Below, piece by piece: positions 16,413-23,991 of a DNA stretch of 36,655 nt. The stretch comes from Peptococcaceae bacterium (GTDB taxonomy: Bacteria > Bacillota > Desulfitobacteriia > Desulfitobacteriales > Syntrophobotulaceae), in contig DUML01000026.1 of NCBI GenBank assembly GCA_012839895.1, positions 1 to 36,655 on the forward strand, read 5' to 3'. A program made the translations under genes and the position numbers. Below the pieces are notes generated by a model. It saw only the letters and a program-made list of their open reading frames with translations. It made no database searches and was not told the DNA's origin. The stretch's first letter is position 1; every line of letters begins with the position of its first letter.

Positions 16413-18272
16413 ATGAAAAAAGAGCAGAGTATCTTTGCTAAAGCGCTTAATTTAATAACTTATAAGAAAACGAGCCGGCCGGAGACTTTTGTCTTGCCTG
16501 AGACCGATGAAAAAGGAAATATGTCCCAAAACAGCAATTCTCAAGATAAAGGTAAGGGCGGCCAGGACAGTAAAACTTTAACTCAGAATCAGGATAAACA
16601 GAATTTAAGTGGTAAGGCTGGAAACGGAGCTGATGAGCAAAGGGTAACCGGTGTAGGTTTGCAAAAAAGGCGTATTCCTAAAAAGCCTCTTTCTCCTTCT
16701 CAAGTAAAAGCAGCCAAAGCCGCTGCCGATTCGGAAAAAACCGATGAGGTTAAATCAGATTATGATTCCAATTTGGAAGCCATCAAGCAAACCTTCCATC
16801 TTCCGGAAAATAAAGATTTGATAATCAGGGAATTTAAGATTGGGAAGAAAAGGAAAGCTTTTCTTTGTTATTTGGACGGTATGGCCGATAAAAACATAAT
16901 TAATGAATATGTTTTAAGCCCTTTATTAAACATGCCGGGCTCCGTTCTTCCGGAAGGGAAAAGTTCGGCTCTGGATTTGGAAAATATCATTGAAACTAAT
17001 GATGTCAAAAAGCTCAAAAGCATTAATAAAGTAACAGCTGAAATCTTGAAAGGCAATACCGCTTTATATGTGGACGGTTTGGATTATATTCTGACCTGTG
17101 AATCCATAGGCTTTGAAAAAAGGGGAGTGGAAACGCCTAAATCTGAGGCTATTGTCAAAGGGCCTCAGGAAGGCTTCAGTGAGAACTTAAGGACTAATAT
17201 CTCTCTTTTGCGGAGAATTATCCGGAATAAAGACCTTGTGACCGAATTCTTCGAAATAGGGGAACAGAGCAGTACAACTGTGGCGGTTGTTTATTTGCAG
17301 AACATCTTAAATCCGGCAATTTTAAACGAAGTGCGAAGGCGTCTTCAAAGTATTAAAACAGATTTTCTCTTAAGTGTCGGTATGCTGGAAGAATTAATCG
17401 AGGATAACCCTTATTCCATTGTCCCCACAATCTTAACTACAGAAAGGCCTGACCGCGCCGCCGCAAATATCATGGAAGGGCGAGTTGCGATTATCGTTGA
17501 TGGTTCTCCAATTGCCTTGATTGTCCCGGTAACTATCAATGCTTTAATGCACTCATCCGAGGATGCGGGTTTAAAGTGGTATTATACAACCGGCTTAAGA
17601 TTTATCAGGTTTGTGGCTTTTGCTACGGCGGTCCTGCTTCCCGGTTTTTATTTAGCTTTAACCACCTTTAATCATGAGATGATTCCCACTGACTTGTTAA
17701 TTGCCATTGCTAAAGCCAAAGAAAATGTTCCTTTTCCAACTATAGTAGAAGTTCTTCTAATGGAACTGGGTTTTGAGCTGATCCGGGAGGCCGGGGTGCG
17801 CATTCCCGGGATCATTGGCAATACTTTAGGGATTATTGGAGCTTTAATCCTCGGGGAAGCTGCGGTCTCAGCCAATATTGTCAGCCCGGTCCTCATTATT
17901 ATTGTAGCGGCAACGGGTCTCAGCAATTTTGCTATTCCCAATTACAGCCTGGCCTTTGGGGTAAGAGTCTTAAGATTTTATTTCATTTTGGCCGGCGCTT
18001 TTTTAGGGTTTTATGGTTTGGCTCTTGCCGCAGTACTTTTGGTCTTAATGCTTGTTAATCTCAAATCCTTTGGCATTCCCTTTTTGTCCATAGTCGCCCC
18101 CCGGAGCAAAAAAGGTAAAGATATAGTAATCCGTTGGCCTTTATGGCTCCAGGAGTCTCGACCGGACTTCCTTAATCCGCAAGACAGGCAGCGGCAGCCG
18201 GAAATAACCCGGCAGTGGGCTCAAGAGGATCCTAATAAGCAGGTACCTGCCCCCTCTGATTCTAAAGAGTAA
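16413..18272 (+). CDS. GerA-family germinant receptor subunit A, operon 1
   Basis: A spore inner-membrane subunit of a nutrient-germinant receptor (Ger(x)A), 619 residues from the ATG at 16413. GAAAAGGG lies eight bases before that ATG, making it preferable to the GTG at 16368. The first ~105 residues are hydrophilic, rich in Gln, Asn, Lys and Asp, and probably disordered. The soluble GerA domain follows with the family signatures KGPQEGFSENLRTNISLLRR and LLSVGMLEELIEDNPYSIVPT. The C-terminal half (about 385-560) has four to five membrane spans, including LMELGFELIREAGVRIPG. Subunits B and C follow, so the operon encodes a complete receptor. The germinant is unknown. The paralogue at 22229-23836 has a shorter tail. 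Confidence 0.93.
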   Translation: MKKEQSIFAKALNLITYKKTSRPETFVLPETDEKGNMSQNSNSQDKGKGGQDSKTLTQNQDKQNLSGKAGNGADEQRVTGVGLQKRRIPKKPLSPSQVKAAKAAADSEKTDEVKSDYDSNLEAIKQTFHLPENKDLIIREFKIGKKRKAFLCYLDGMADKNIINEYVLSPLLNMPGSVLPEGKSSALDLENIIETNDVKKLKSINKVTAEILKGNTALYVDGLDYILTCESIGFEKRGVETPKSEAIVKGPQEGFSENLRTNISLLRRIIRNKDLVTEFFEIGEQSSTTVAVVYLQNILNPAILNEVRRRLQSIKTDFLLSVGMLEELIEDNPYSIVPTILTTERPDRAAANIMEGRVAIIVDGSPIALIVPVTINALMHSSEDAGLKWYYTTGLRFIRFVAFATAVLLPGFYLALTTFNHEMIPTDLLIAIAKAKENVPFPTIVEVLLMELGFELIREAGVRIPGIIGNTLGIIGALILGEAAVSANIVSPVLIIIVAATGLSNFAIPNYSLAFGVRVLRFYFILAGAFLGFYGLALAAVLLVLMLVNLKSFGIPFLSIVAPRSKKGKDIVIRWPLWLQESRPDFLNPQDRQRQPEITRQWAQEDPNKQVPAPSDSKE

Positions 18273-18356
18273 AGGTTATCATAAGGGTTATTAAAGGATT
18301 ATTTTAATTGTAAAAAACTCTCTGATAAAAAGCGATAAAAAGCTACCAATGAGGCG

Positions 18357-19508
18357 GTGGTTAGGATAATCAAGGAAGGTAAATTTGGTTTCCGGGAAGC
18401 TTTTGCTTTGCTCACAATTATGGAAATAACTAAAATTTTCTACACCAGTCCCCATGTAATTATTAAAGAACTGGGGACAGCGGCTTGGTACGCGACTTTA
18501 ATATCTTGTCTGACCAGCTTGCTTTTTTTCGGTCTTGTGTATCTTCTCCTGAAAAGGTTTCCGGGAAACGATCTTTATCAAGTTTTTGAAGCTGCCACCG
18601 GTCCCAAACTTGGGAAAATATTAATTCTAATTTTTGGCGTTTACTTTTTATACTATGCTGGAGTTAATATGGGGGAATTCACTATTATCCTAAAGGTCTA
18701 TAGTAAGCGCCTTACTCCTACGGAAATTCTTACGGTAGCTTTTCTCTTCGTATTAATAGCACAGGCTTATGTGGGACTGGAAGGTATAGCGAGAACAGCT
18801 TATGTATTTTTTTTCTTCATAATGGGTGGCCTGCTGCTCATTATTCTCTTGGCAATTCCCGCTTATGAGCTGGATTATTTAAAACCTTGGCTGGGGTACG
18901 GCCTGGATAAAACAATTCTCATTGGTATTCTCCGCTCTTCAGCCTATGATGAGATTATTGTCCTGGCGATTATCATTAACTCTATCCATGGCTTGAAGAA
19001 CTTTAAAAAAGTAGGGATAACGTGTTTAATATTTACCGGCTTGACTTTCAGCATTTGCCTGGCCTGTATCTTGGCAGCCTTTCAGTATACTGTGGCCAGT
19101 GAACACCTTTCAGGAATGTTTCAGTTATCGAGAATTATTTACTATTCTCGCTTTTTCCAGAGGGTGGAAGCCATTTTTCTCTTCATTTGGGTTTTTGCTT
19201 CTCTGATAACAGTCTCGCTGGCTTTTTATATGGCTTTAAGCTCGTACTGCCGAGCTTTTAAAATTAATAATCATAGGCCTCTTTTACTGCCATTTGCTTT
19301 CTTGGCTTTTACAGTGGCTTCTTGGCCTGATAATGTTGCCGAAGTTTTAGAGATTCATGTTAAACTAATTCGCCAGTACAGTTTTTTAATACTTTACTTC
19401 TTACCCCTTTTAGTTTTGGCTTGGTCTTTAATCACTGGGAAGAAAGGTGGTAAAGCCAGTGGCGAAAACCAAAATGCAAAACTTGAAAATGCCGGTCAAG
19501 GAAATTAA
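18357..19508 (+). CDS. GerB-family germinant receptor subunit B (spore germination permease), operon 1
   Basis: A 383-residue, ten-span membrane protein of the GerAB/amino-acid-permease-like (APC) superfamily, thought to bind the germinant in the spore inner membrane. The N-terminal KEGKFGFREAFALLTIMEITKIFYTSP is typical for the family. The GTG at 18357 gives the expected N terminus, but GAGG is only two bases from it, so the start is uncertain. The C-terminal tail is hydrophilic and overlaps the start of the GerC-type gene by 62 bases, indicating coupled expression. It shares an operon with the A subunit 84 bases upstream. Confidence 0.9.
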   Translation: MVRIIKEGKFGFREAFALLTIMEITKIFYTSPHVIIKELGTAAWYATLISCLTSLLFFGLVYLLLKRFPGNDLYQVFEAATGPKLGKILILIFGVYFLYYAGVNMGEFTIILKVYSKRLTPTEILTVAFLFVLIAQAYVGLEGIARTAYVFFFFIMGGLLLIILLAIPAYELDYLKPWLGYGLDKTILIGILRSSAYDEIIVLAIIINSIHGLKNFKKVGITCLIFTGLTFSICLACILAAFQYTVASEHLSGMFQLSRIIYYSRFFQRVEAIFLFIWVFASLITVSLAFYMALSSYCRAFKINNHRPLLLPFAFLAFTVASWPDNVAEVLEIHVKLIRQYSFLILYFLPLLVLAWSLITGKKGGKASGENQNAKLENAGQGN

Positions 19509-20793
19509 GGTTTTAGCTTATGTTTTATTGCTTGTTTTCCTGGCTCTTTTTTTGGCAGGCTGTTATGATGCCAAGGAAATTGACCAGGAAGTGTATGCTT
19601 TAGTAATCGGGGTGGATAAGGGAGTTAATAATGCCATCAGAATAACTTTTCAAGTTCCTACTTATAAAGATGGGGGACAGGGGGGAATGGGAGGCGGCGG
19701 AGGAGATGGTGACAACGGCACGGAAACCGGAGAATTAGACGGGACGGTAGTAGCCACGGTGGAAGCGCCTTCCTTGATTGAAGCTATAAATATCCTTAAT
19801 GCCACTTCTAATAGAATGATATCCCTTTCCCATGCCAAGATGCTGGTCTTTTCCGAAGAATATGCCCGGGAAGGAGTTGGCAGGTATATAGAGCCTTTAG
19901 CCAGGTTCCGGGAAGTCCGGGAGTTAATGAGAGTAGTGGTCTGCAGGGGGAAAGCAGAAGATTTTATTAAAGAAAACAAACCGGTTATTAGCCAAAATAT
20001 TGCCAAGGATATTGAGTTGTCATACTTGCAGTCTCAGAATACAGGTTATTTTCGGGATGTGTTTTTTACGGAATTCTATATTGACCTTTTAAGCCCTTAT
20101 GGCCAGCCTACAGCGATTTATGCGGGGGTGAATGAATTTGACCAAATGTTAGACTCAGAACCAGGTCTGTCAGCACCTCCAAAAACTTACTTGGATATTA
20201 AGCCTGGACTTATACCTCGGAAAGGCGGAAATAAAAAGGACTTGTTTGGGACTGCCGTTTTTGACGGTGATCGGATGGTTGGAAGCTTAAATCCGGAAGA
20301 AACCAGGTTTTTCCTGATGAGTATAGGAGAATTTGAACGCAGTTACTTTACTTTGGAGGACCAAAACAAACCTGGCTATATTTATGTTTTGGAAGTGACA
20401 GCAGTGTCCAAACCGCGGATTAAAGCTCGGATTGCCGACGGAGTGCCAGTCATTGACCTTTCGCTGGAACTCGATGCCGATCTGGCTTCGATTCAAAGCA
20501 GAATTAATTATGAAAAATCAGATCTTATTGAGGGCTTTGAGGCATATCTGGAAAGTTATTTTCAAAAAGGGATTAAGAATACTATAGAGAAAACCCAAAA
20601 GGAATTCGGGACGGATATCTTTCAATTTGGCAAGAAAATTGCCGGGAACTTTCGGACTATTCAGGAGTTTGAGGAATATAACTGGCTAAAGCATTATCCG
20701 GAAGCCGAGATTAATGTAAACGTCAAAGTAAATGTACGGCGTTCCGGCTACTTCTATGAAACTCATCATATTTTTTCAACCAAATTAGAATAA
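19447..20793 (+). CDS. GerC-family germinant receptor lipoprotein, operon 1
   Basis: A Ger(x)C subunit, a lipoprotein on the outer face of the spore inner membrane required for receptor function. The signal ends in the lipobox LAGC, with lipidated Cys at residue 39 if translation starts at the GTG at 19447 (AAGAAAG just upstream); later ATGs at 19474 or 19489 would also keep the lipobox. After YDAKEIDQEVYALVIGVDKG, the family opening, there is an unusual glycine-rich insertion at 76-91. The C-terminal domain ends with the family-typical stretch HYPEAEINVNVKVNVRRSG. The overlap with the B subunit supports a three-gene operon, A-B-C. Confidence 0.92.
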   Translation: MVKPVAKTKMQNLKMPVKEIKVLAYVLLLVFLALFLAGCYDAKEIDQEVYALVIGVDKGVNNAIRITFQVPTYKDGGQGGMGGGGGDGDNGTETGELDGTVVATVEAPSLIEAINILNATSNRMISLSHAKMLVFSEEYAREGVGRYIEPLARFREVRELMRVVVCRGKAEDFIKENKPVISQNIAKDIELSYLQSQNTGYFRDVFFTEFYIDLLSPYGQPTAIYAGVNEFDQMLDSEPGLSAPPKTYLDIKPGLIPRKGGNKKDLFGTAVFDGDRMVGSLNPEETRFFLMSIGEFERSYFTLEDQNKPGYIYVLEVTAVSKPRIKARIADGVPVIDLSLELDADLASIQSRINYEKSDLIEGFEAYLESYFQKGIKNTIEKTQKEFGTDIFQFGKKIAGNFRTIQEFEEYNWLKHYPEAEINVNVKVNVRRSGYFYETHHIFSTKLE

Positions 20794-20838
20794 CTTGCCT
20801 TAAATATGCCATATAGATTTGTCATTAAAATTTGTCAT

Positions 20839-20958
20839 CCTGAGCGTAAGCGAAGGATCTTGGGCAGCGAAGGCTTGTTCTGAGCGAAGTAAAGACCTAT
20901 CCTGAACGAAGCGAAAGAACTTTAGCATTAAAGTTTCTGAACGAAGTAGAGAAAGAAG
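20839..20958 (+). repeat. Cluster of degenerate GTCATCCTGAGCG-type repeats
   Basis: Four imperfect copies of a CTGAgCGAAGcgAAaGa-type unit lie at about 20839-20860, 20879-20898, 20901-20921 and 20937-20958. The first copy is preceded by TTTGTCATC, giving the widespread short-repeat form TGTCATcCTGAGCGnAAGCGAAGGATCT. A related copy in the opposite orientation is at 23868-23897. The origin is probably a small non-coding repeat element; no transposase is present. Confidence 0.6.
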
Positions 20959-20968
20959 GAAAGAGGCT

Positions 20969-21133
20969 TTGAAAATTTTTAGTATGCTAGTTGCTTTAGT
21001 CGGAAGTTATTACACTTTTACTTTCGGCCGGAGTTTATGGGTGGATGACAAGAATAAACTTGGTGGGTTCGGAGCTGTTTTAGCTGCGTTTGCCGGTGTT
21101 GCCGGGCTGTTTTTGCTCCTTTTTTACAAATAG
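20969..21133 (+). CDS. Small two-span membrane protein, unknown
   Basis: A 54-residue protein starting at TTG (20969), with AGGAAAGAGG ending two bases before it. There are two hydrophobic segments: KIFSMLVALVGSYYTFTFG (2-20) and a C-terminal span rich in Gly/Ala (~34-52). A short polar loop, WVDDKNKLGG, lies between them, and the protein ends FYK. No family is recognised. It lies between germination operon 1 and the SASP gene on the same strand, so expression in the forespore is plausible but not shown. Confidence 0.55.
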   Translation: MKIFSMLVALVGSYYTFTFGRSLWVDDKNKLGGFGAVLAAFAGVAGLFLLLFYK

Positions 21134-21222
21134 TGAATTGCCAACCAATAATTTGTCAGTATTTATTTTCAAAAAGAGTAAAGATTACTACTAATAAGAA
21201 ATTTTTAAAGAGGTGAAACAAA

Positions 21223-21399
21223 ATGGCTAAATTCAGGCCCCTTGCACCGGGACAAACAGCAAGCAGTGTTGAGCAACAAATGGGAATTCAGTTTTTTGAC
21301 GGGGATGCCGGAGATATTACTTCCCGTGAAGCGGGGAATATGGTTAAAAGAATGGTAAAGTATGCGGAAGAGCAACTTCAAAAAGGCCAAAAAATGTAG
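21223..21399 (+). CDS. Divergent alpha/beta-type small acid-soluble spore protein (SASP)
   Basis: A 58-residue protein whose second half, DGDAGDITSREAGNMVKRMVKYAEEQL, matches the C-terminal signature of alpha/beta SASPs (G-D-x-T-S-R-x-x-G...-x-x-K-R-M-V). Those proteins coat DNA in the dormant spore. The first half is shorter than usual. PLAPGQTASSVEQQMGIQF seems to replace the longer helix that carries the germination-protease site, and no clear protease site is visible. AAGAGGTG precedes the ATG. It sits with coat genes between two germination operons, in keeping with forespore expression. It could be a specialised SASP or a related regulatory protein. Confidence 0.7.
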   Translation: MAKFRPLAPGQTASSVEQQMGIQFFDGDAGDITSREAGNMVKRMVKYAEEQLQKGQKM

Positions 21400-21429
21400 T
21401 CCAAATAGATAGGCGTAAGGAGTTGAATT

Positions 21430-21645
21430 TTGTTGACCCAAACGGAAATAGCTCCCCATGAAGCATTTGAACTACATGAGCTTTTGCAGCTCAAAAACAG
21501 CTGTGCCCTGAAAGCTTCCGGTTTGACCAATGATATCTCTGATCCAAAACTTAGGGTAATTCTGGAAACCGATCTTAGGAATTCCCAAGAACAGATAAAG
21601 GAACTTCAAGAATTTATCCGGCAAGCGGTAAATCTTGCAGAGTAG
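21430..21645 (+). CDS. CotF-like spore coat protein, N-terminal-type half
   Basis: A 71-residue helical protein that starts at TTG (21430), with AAGGAG ending eight bases before. The segment HEAFELHELLQLKNSCALKA with the following SDPKLRVILETDLRNS resembles the N-terminal CotF-like helical unit of spore coat proteins. The next gene has the full Coat_F domain. In Bacillus the CotF protein is made as one chain and cleaved; here the two parts are separate genes 26 bases apart. Its location is presumably the spore coat. Confidence 0.7.
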   Translation: MLTQTEIAPHEAFELHELLQLKNSCALKASGLTNDISDPKLRVILETDLRNSQEQIKELQEFIRQAVNLAE

Positions 21646-21671
21646 GAAAGAGAGTTAGGGAGACTGATGAA

Positions 21672-22031
21672 ATGGTTAATATTATTCAGGATGTGGCAGG
21701 TGTAGACTTTATGACCGAAAAAGACATCGTGCTGGAAATGCTCCTGACTTCCAAAAATGTTTTAAACCGCTATTGTACTGCAATTGGCGAGTCGACTACT
21801 CCTCAGGTAAGGGAAACCTTAAAGAAGCATTTAAATCAAATAATAGATATTCATGGACAGATCATGGACTTTGCCGTGGAAAAGGGTTATTATAAGCCCT
21901 TTAATCCACCGGAACAATTCAAAGATGACTTGAAAAAAGCTTATGTGGCCTTGGATCTTGAGCCCTGGAAGTTACAGCCAAGCGAGGAGTTTTTCGGTCC
22001 TAAGAGGGATATACCTATTGTAAGGTCATAA
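21672..22031 (+). CDS. CotF-family spore coat protein
   Basis: A 119-residue protein with a complete Coat_F-type domain at ~14-75. The run MTEKDIVLEMLLTSKNVLNR, then RETLKKHLNQIIDIHGQIMDF and EKGYY, is the classic ferritin-like helical pattern with an ending Gly-Tyr-Tyr. GGGAG (21657-21662) is placed for the ATG at 21672. The C-terminal 40 residues are extended and Pro-rich. It is the last gene of the SASP/coat group; a terminator follows after 73 bases. Confidence 0.85.
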   Translation: MVNIIQDVAGVDFMTEKDIVLEMLLTSKNVLNRYCTAIGESTTPQVRETLKKHLNQIIDIHGQIMDFAVEKGYYKPFNPPEQFKDDLKKAYVALDLEPWKLQPSEEFFGPKRDIPIVRS

Positions 22032-22104
22032 AGCGAACAAAATACAATCATAACGTAGGGCCAATCCTAAGAAAAGTATGTCTCCGGTTCAGAGGCATTT
22101 AGTT

Positions 22105-22142
22105 AACCAAGCAGACCCCAAGACAGGTCTGTTTGGTTTTTT
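22105..22142 (+). terminator. Terminator of the SASP/coat gene group
   Basis: AACCAAGCAGACC (22105-22117) pairs with GGTCTGTTTGGTT (22126-22138) over 13 positions with one G-U wobble and an 8-nt loop. Six T's follow. Confidence 0.88.
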
Positions 22143-22175
22143 CATGGGAATAAAAAAAGAAGGCTGCGGGAGAAT

Positions 22176-22205
22176 AAATATTTAGAAGCAAAATATTGCA
22201 TAATA
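22176..22205 (+). promoter_or_regulatory. Candidate forespore sigma-G-type promoter for operon 2
   Basis: CATAATA at 22199-22205 matches the sigma-G/F -10 pattern CATWHTA exactly. AAATA (22176-22180), 18 bases upstream, matches four of five positions of the -35 form GHATR. Transcription would start around 22212, so translation must begin at the ATG at 22229. Forespore control fits known germination operons. Confidence 0.45.
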
Positions 22206-22228
22206 GGCAAGATAATGAAGAGGTAACT

Positions 22229-23836
22229 ATGTTTTCTTGGCTAAAAAGAAAATATAAGTTCTTAAAAACTATGGCTCAAGCTAACCAACAAAAGAATGAG
22301 CAACCCCAAGCGGAAAAAATCCCTCAATCCTTTCCGGAGTTAAGAGCCAAACTTCAGCAGGTTTTTGCGGAATGCGGTGATTTCAAAACCAGAGAAATAT
22401 TGGTTGGCGATGAACATTACAGATTAATTATTGCTTGGATGGATAATCTCGCCAGTAATCAAATTTTACATGAAAGCTTAATAAGACCTTTATTAGAGCC
22501 ACAAGCTTTTTGTCAATTCTTAGAAGATAAAGAAGAGGACTTGGCGGTATTCCTTAAAAATAATGTCTTGATTGCAGCTGAGCTGAAAGAAGTAACCGAC
22601 TTTAACCAGACAGTGGAATTTATACTTTGCGGCGAAAGTGTCATTTATATTGAAGGAAGCAGTACCGCTTTAGCTGCGGCGACCAGAGGCTGGGAGACCC
22701 GGACTGTAACTGAGCCGGAGACAGAGACTGTAGTGCGCGGTCCGCGCGAAGGGTTTGTGGAAGACCTGGCGGTAAATTGCGCTTTGCTTCGCCGCAAAAT
22801 TAAAAACCCCAATCTAAAGATGGAAATGATGAAGATTGGCCGCCAGACTAAAACAACAGTTTGTGTTTGCTATTTGAAAGGAATTGCCGATCCTGCCTTA
22901 GTACAGGAAGCCAAAACCAGGCTACAGAAAATAAACATCGATGCCGTCCTGGAGTCTGGTTACTTGGAAGAGATGATCGAAGATGCGCCTCTTTCATTTT
23001 TCCCGACTGTTGGCAACAGTGAGAAACCTGATGTTGTAGCGGCCAAAATCCTGGAAGGGCGAGTAGGCATTTTTTGTGACGGAACGCCTTTTGTCCTGAC
23101 TGTTCCCTATTTATTTTTAGAGACCCTGCAGGCCAGCGAAGATTATTATACCAGGGCAATCAGTTCCAGCCTGCTGCGCACTGTAAGAATAATCTGCTTC
23201 TATGTCTCAATCCTTTTACCCGGTCTTTATGTGGCTTTTTTAAATTTTCACCAATCTGTTCTTCCGTTAAATTTTTTGCTCACAATCGCTGCAAGCAGAG
23301 AAAGTATTCCTTTTTCTCCTTTTACTGAAGCCTTGTTTATGGGCATAACTTTTGAAATCTTGCAGGAAGCCGGGATAAGAATGCCTAGACCGATTGGGCA
23401 ATCCGTGAGTATTGTAGGAGCGCTGGTTATCGGAGAAGCCTCAGTCCGGGCCGGCTTGGTCAGCGATCCTATGGTCATAATTACAGCTCTTACTGCTATC
23501 AGCACTTTTATCCTTCCCCCTTTGCAGCGGGTTTTGCCGTTTTTCCGCTTTGGCTTTACCATTGCTGCCAATATTCTGGGTTTATTAGGAATTTTTTTCT
23601 TCCTTATCGCTTTGGTAATCCACTTGTGTACACTCCGTTCTTTTGGGATTCCCTATTTAGCGCCTTTAGCCCCTTTGTCTCTCTCGGATATTAAAGATAC
23701 CTTTGTCAGGTTTCCTCTATGGACTATGCTAACCAGACCTAGAGACTTAACTTGGCCGGAAACCGGGCAGGCGGCTAAATACAGGGCGGGAGCGGAACAA
23801 TTGCTGTCTAAAATGCGAAAAAAAGAAGACCGCTGA
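22229..23836 (+). CDS. GerA-family germinant receptor subunit A, operon 2
   Basis: A 535-residue Ger(x)A subunit. The frame extends to a TTG at 22196, but GAAGAGG (22217-22223) and the sigma-G-like promoter argue for 22229. The N-terminal disordered tail is short compared with the operon 1 paralogue. Family signatures are RGPREGFVEDLAVNCALLRRK (about residues 169-189) and VLESGYLEEMIEDAPLSFFPT. The C-terminal half has several membrane spans, including LFMGITFEILQEAGIRMPRP and LRSFGIPYLAPLAPLS at the end. It heads an A-C-D-B operon. The paralogue lies 6 kb upstream, so the cell can build at least two receptors from this locus. Confidence 0.93.
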   Translation: MFSWLKRKYKFLKTMAQANQQKNEQPQAEKIPQSFPELRAKLQQVFAECGDFKTREILVGDEHYRLIIAWMDNLASNQILHESLIRPLLEPQAFCQFLEDKEEDLAVFLKNNVLIAAELKEVTDFNQTVEFILCGESVIYIEGSSTALAAATRGWETRTVTEPETETVVRGPREGFVEDLAVNCALLRRKIKNPNLKMEMMKIGRQTKTTVCVCYLKGIADPALVQEAKTRLQKINIDAVLESGYLEEMIEDAPLSFFPTVGNSEKPDVVAAKILEGRVGIFCDGTPFVLTVPYLFLETLQASEDYYTRAISSSLLRTVRIICFYVSILLPGLYVAFLNFHQSVLPLNFLLTIAASRESIPFSPFTEALFMGITFEILQEAGIRMPRPIGQSVSIVGALVIGEASVRAGLVSDPMVIITALTAISTFILPPLQRVLPFFRFGFTIAANILGLLGIFFFLIALVIHLCTLRSFGIPYLAPLAPLSLSDIKDTFVRFPLWTMLTRPRDLTWPETGQAAKYRAGAEQLLSKMRKKEDR

Positions 23837-23867
23837 GACTTATCCTTCGTAATGGTCTATGCAAGTA

Positions 23868-23969
23868 TCTTTCGGGCAAAGTCCTTAGGATGACATGTTT
23901 TTCGTGAGTCATCCCGTGAAGGCTTTCAAATGCCTTCACGCGCAGTGAAAGATCTTAAGCCATCGGGAT
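23868..23969 (-). repeat. Related intergenic repeat and nested hairpins
   Basis: TATCTTTCGGGCAAAG and AGGATGACA (~23868-23897) correspond to the complement of the repeat at 20839-20860, in opposite orientation and degenerate. GGATGAC (23888-23894) pairs with GTCATCC (23908-23914). GTGAAGGC (23916-23923) pairs with GCCTTCAC (23932-23939). ATCCCG (23911-23916) pairs with CGGGAT (23964-23969). The structures lie between the A and C genes of operon 2 and may shape the mRNA or reflect insertion of a small element. Confidence 0.5.
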
Positions 23970-23991
23970 AACAATAAGGAGCAAAGGTAGT

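Noticed and set aside
20839-20958. CRISPR array
   Set aside because: The units are degenerate, with irregular spacing of 22-40 bases and no conserved spacer length; no cas genes are present.
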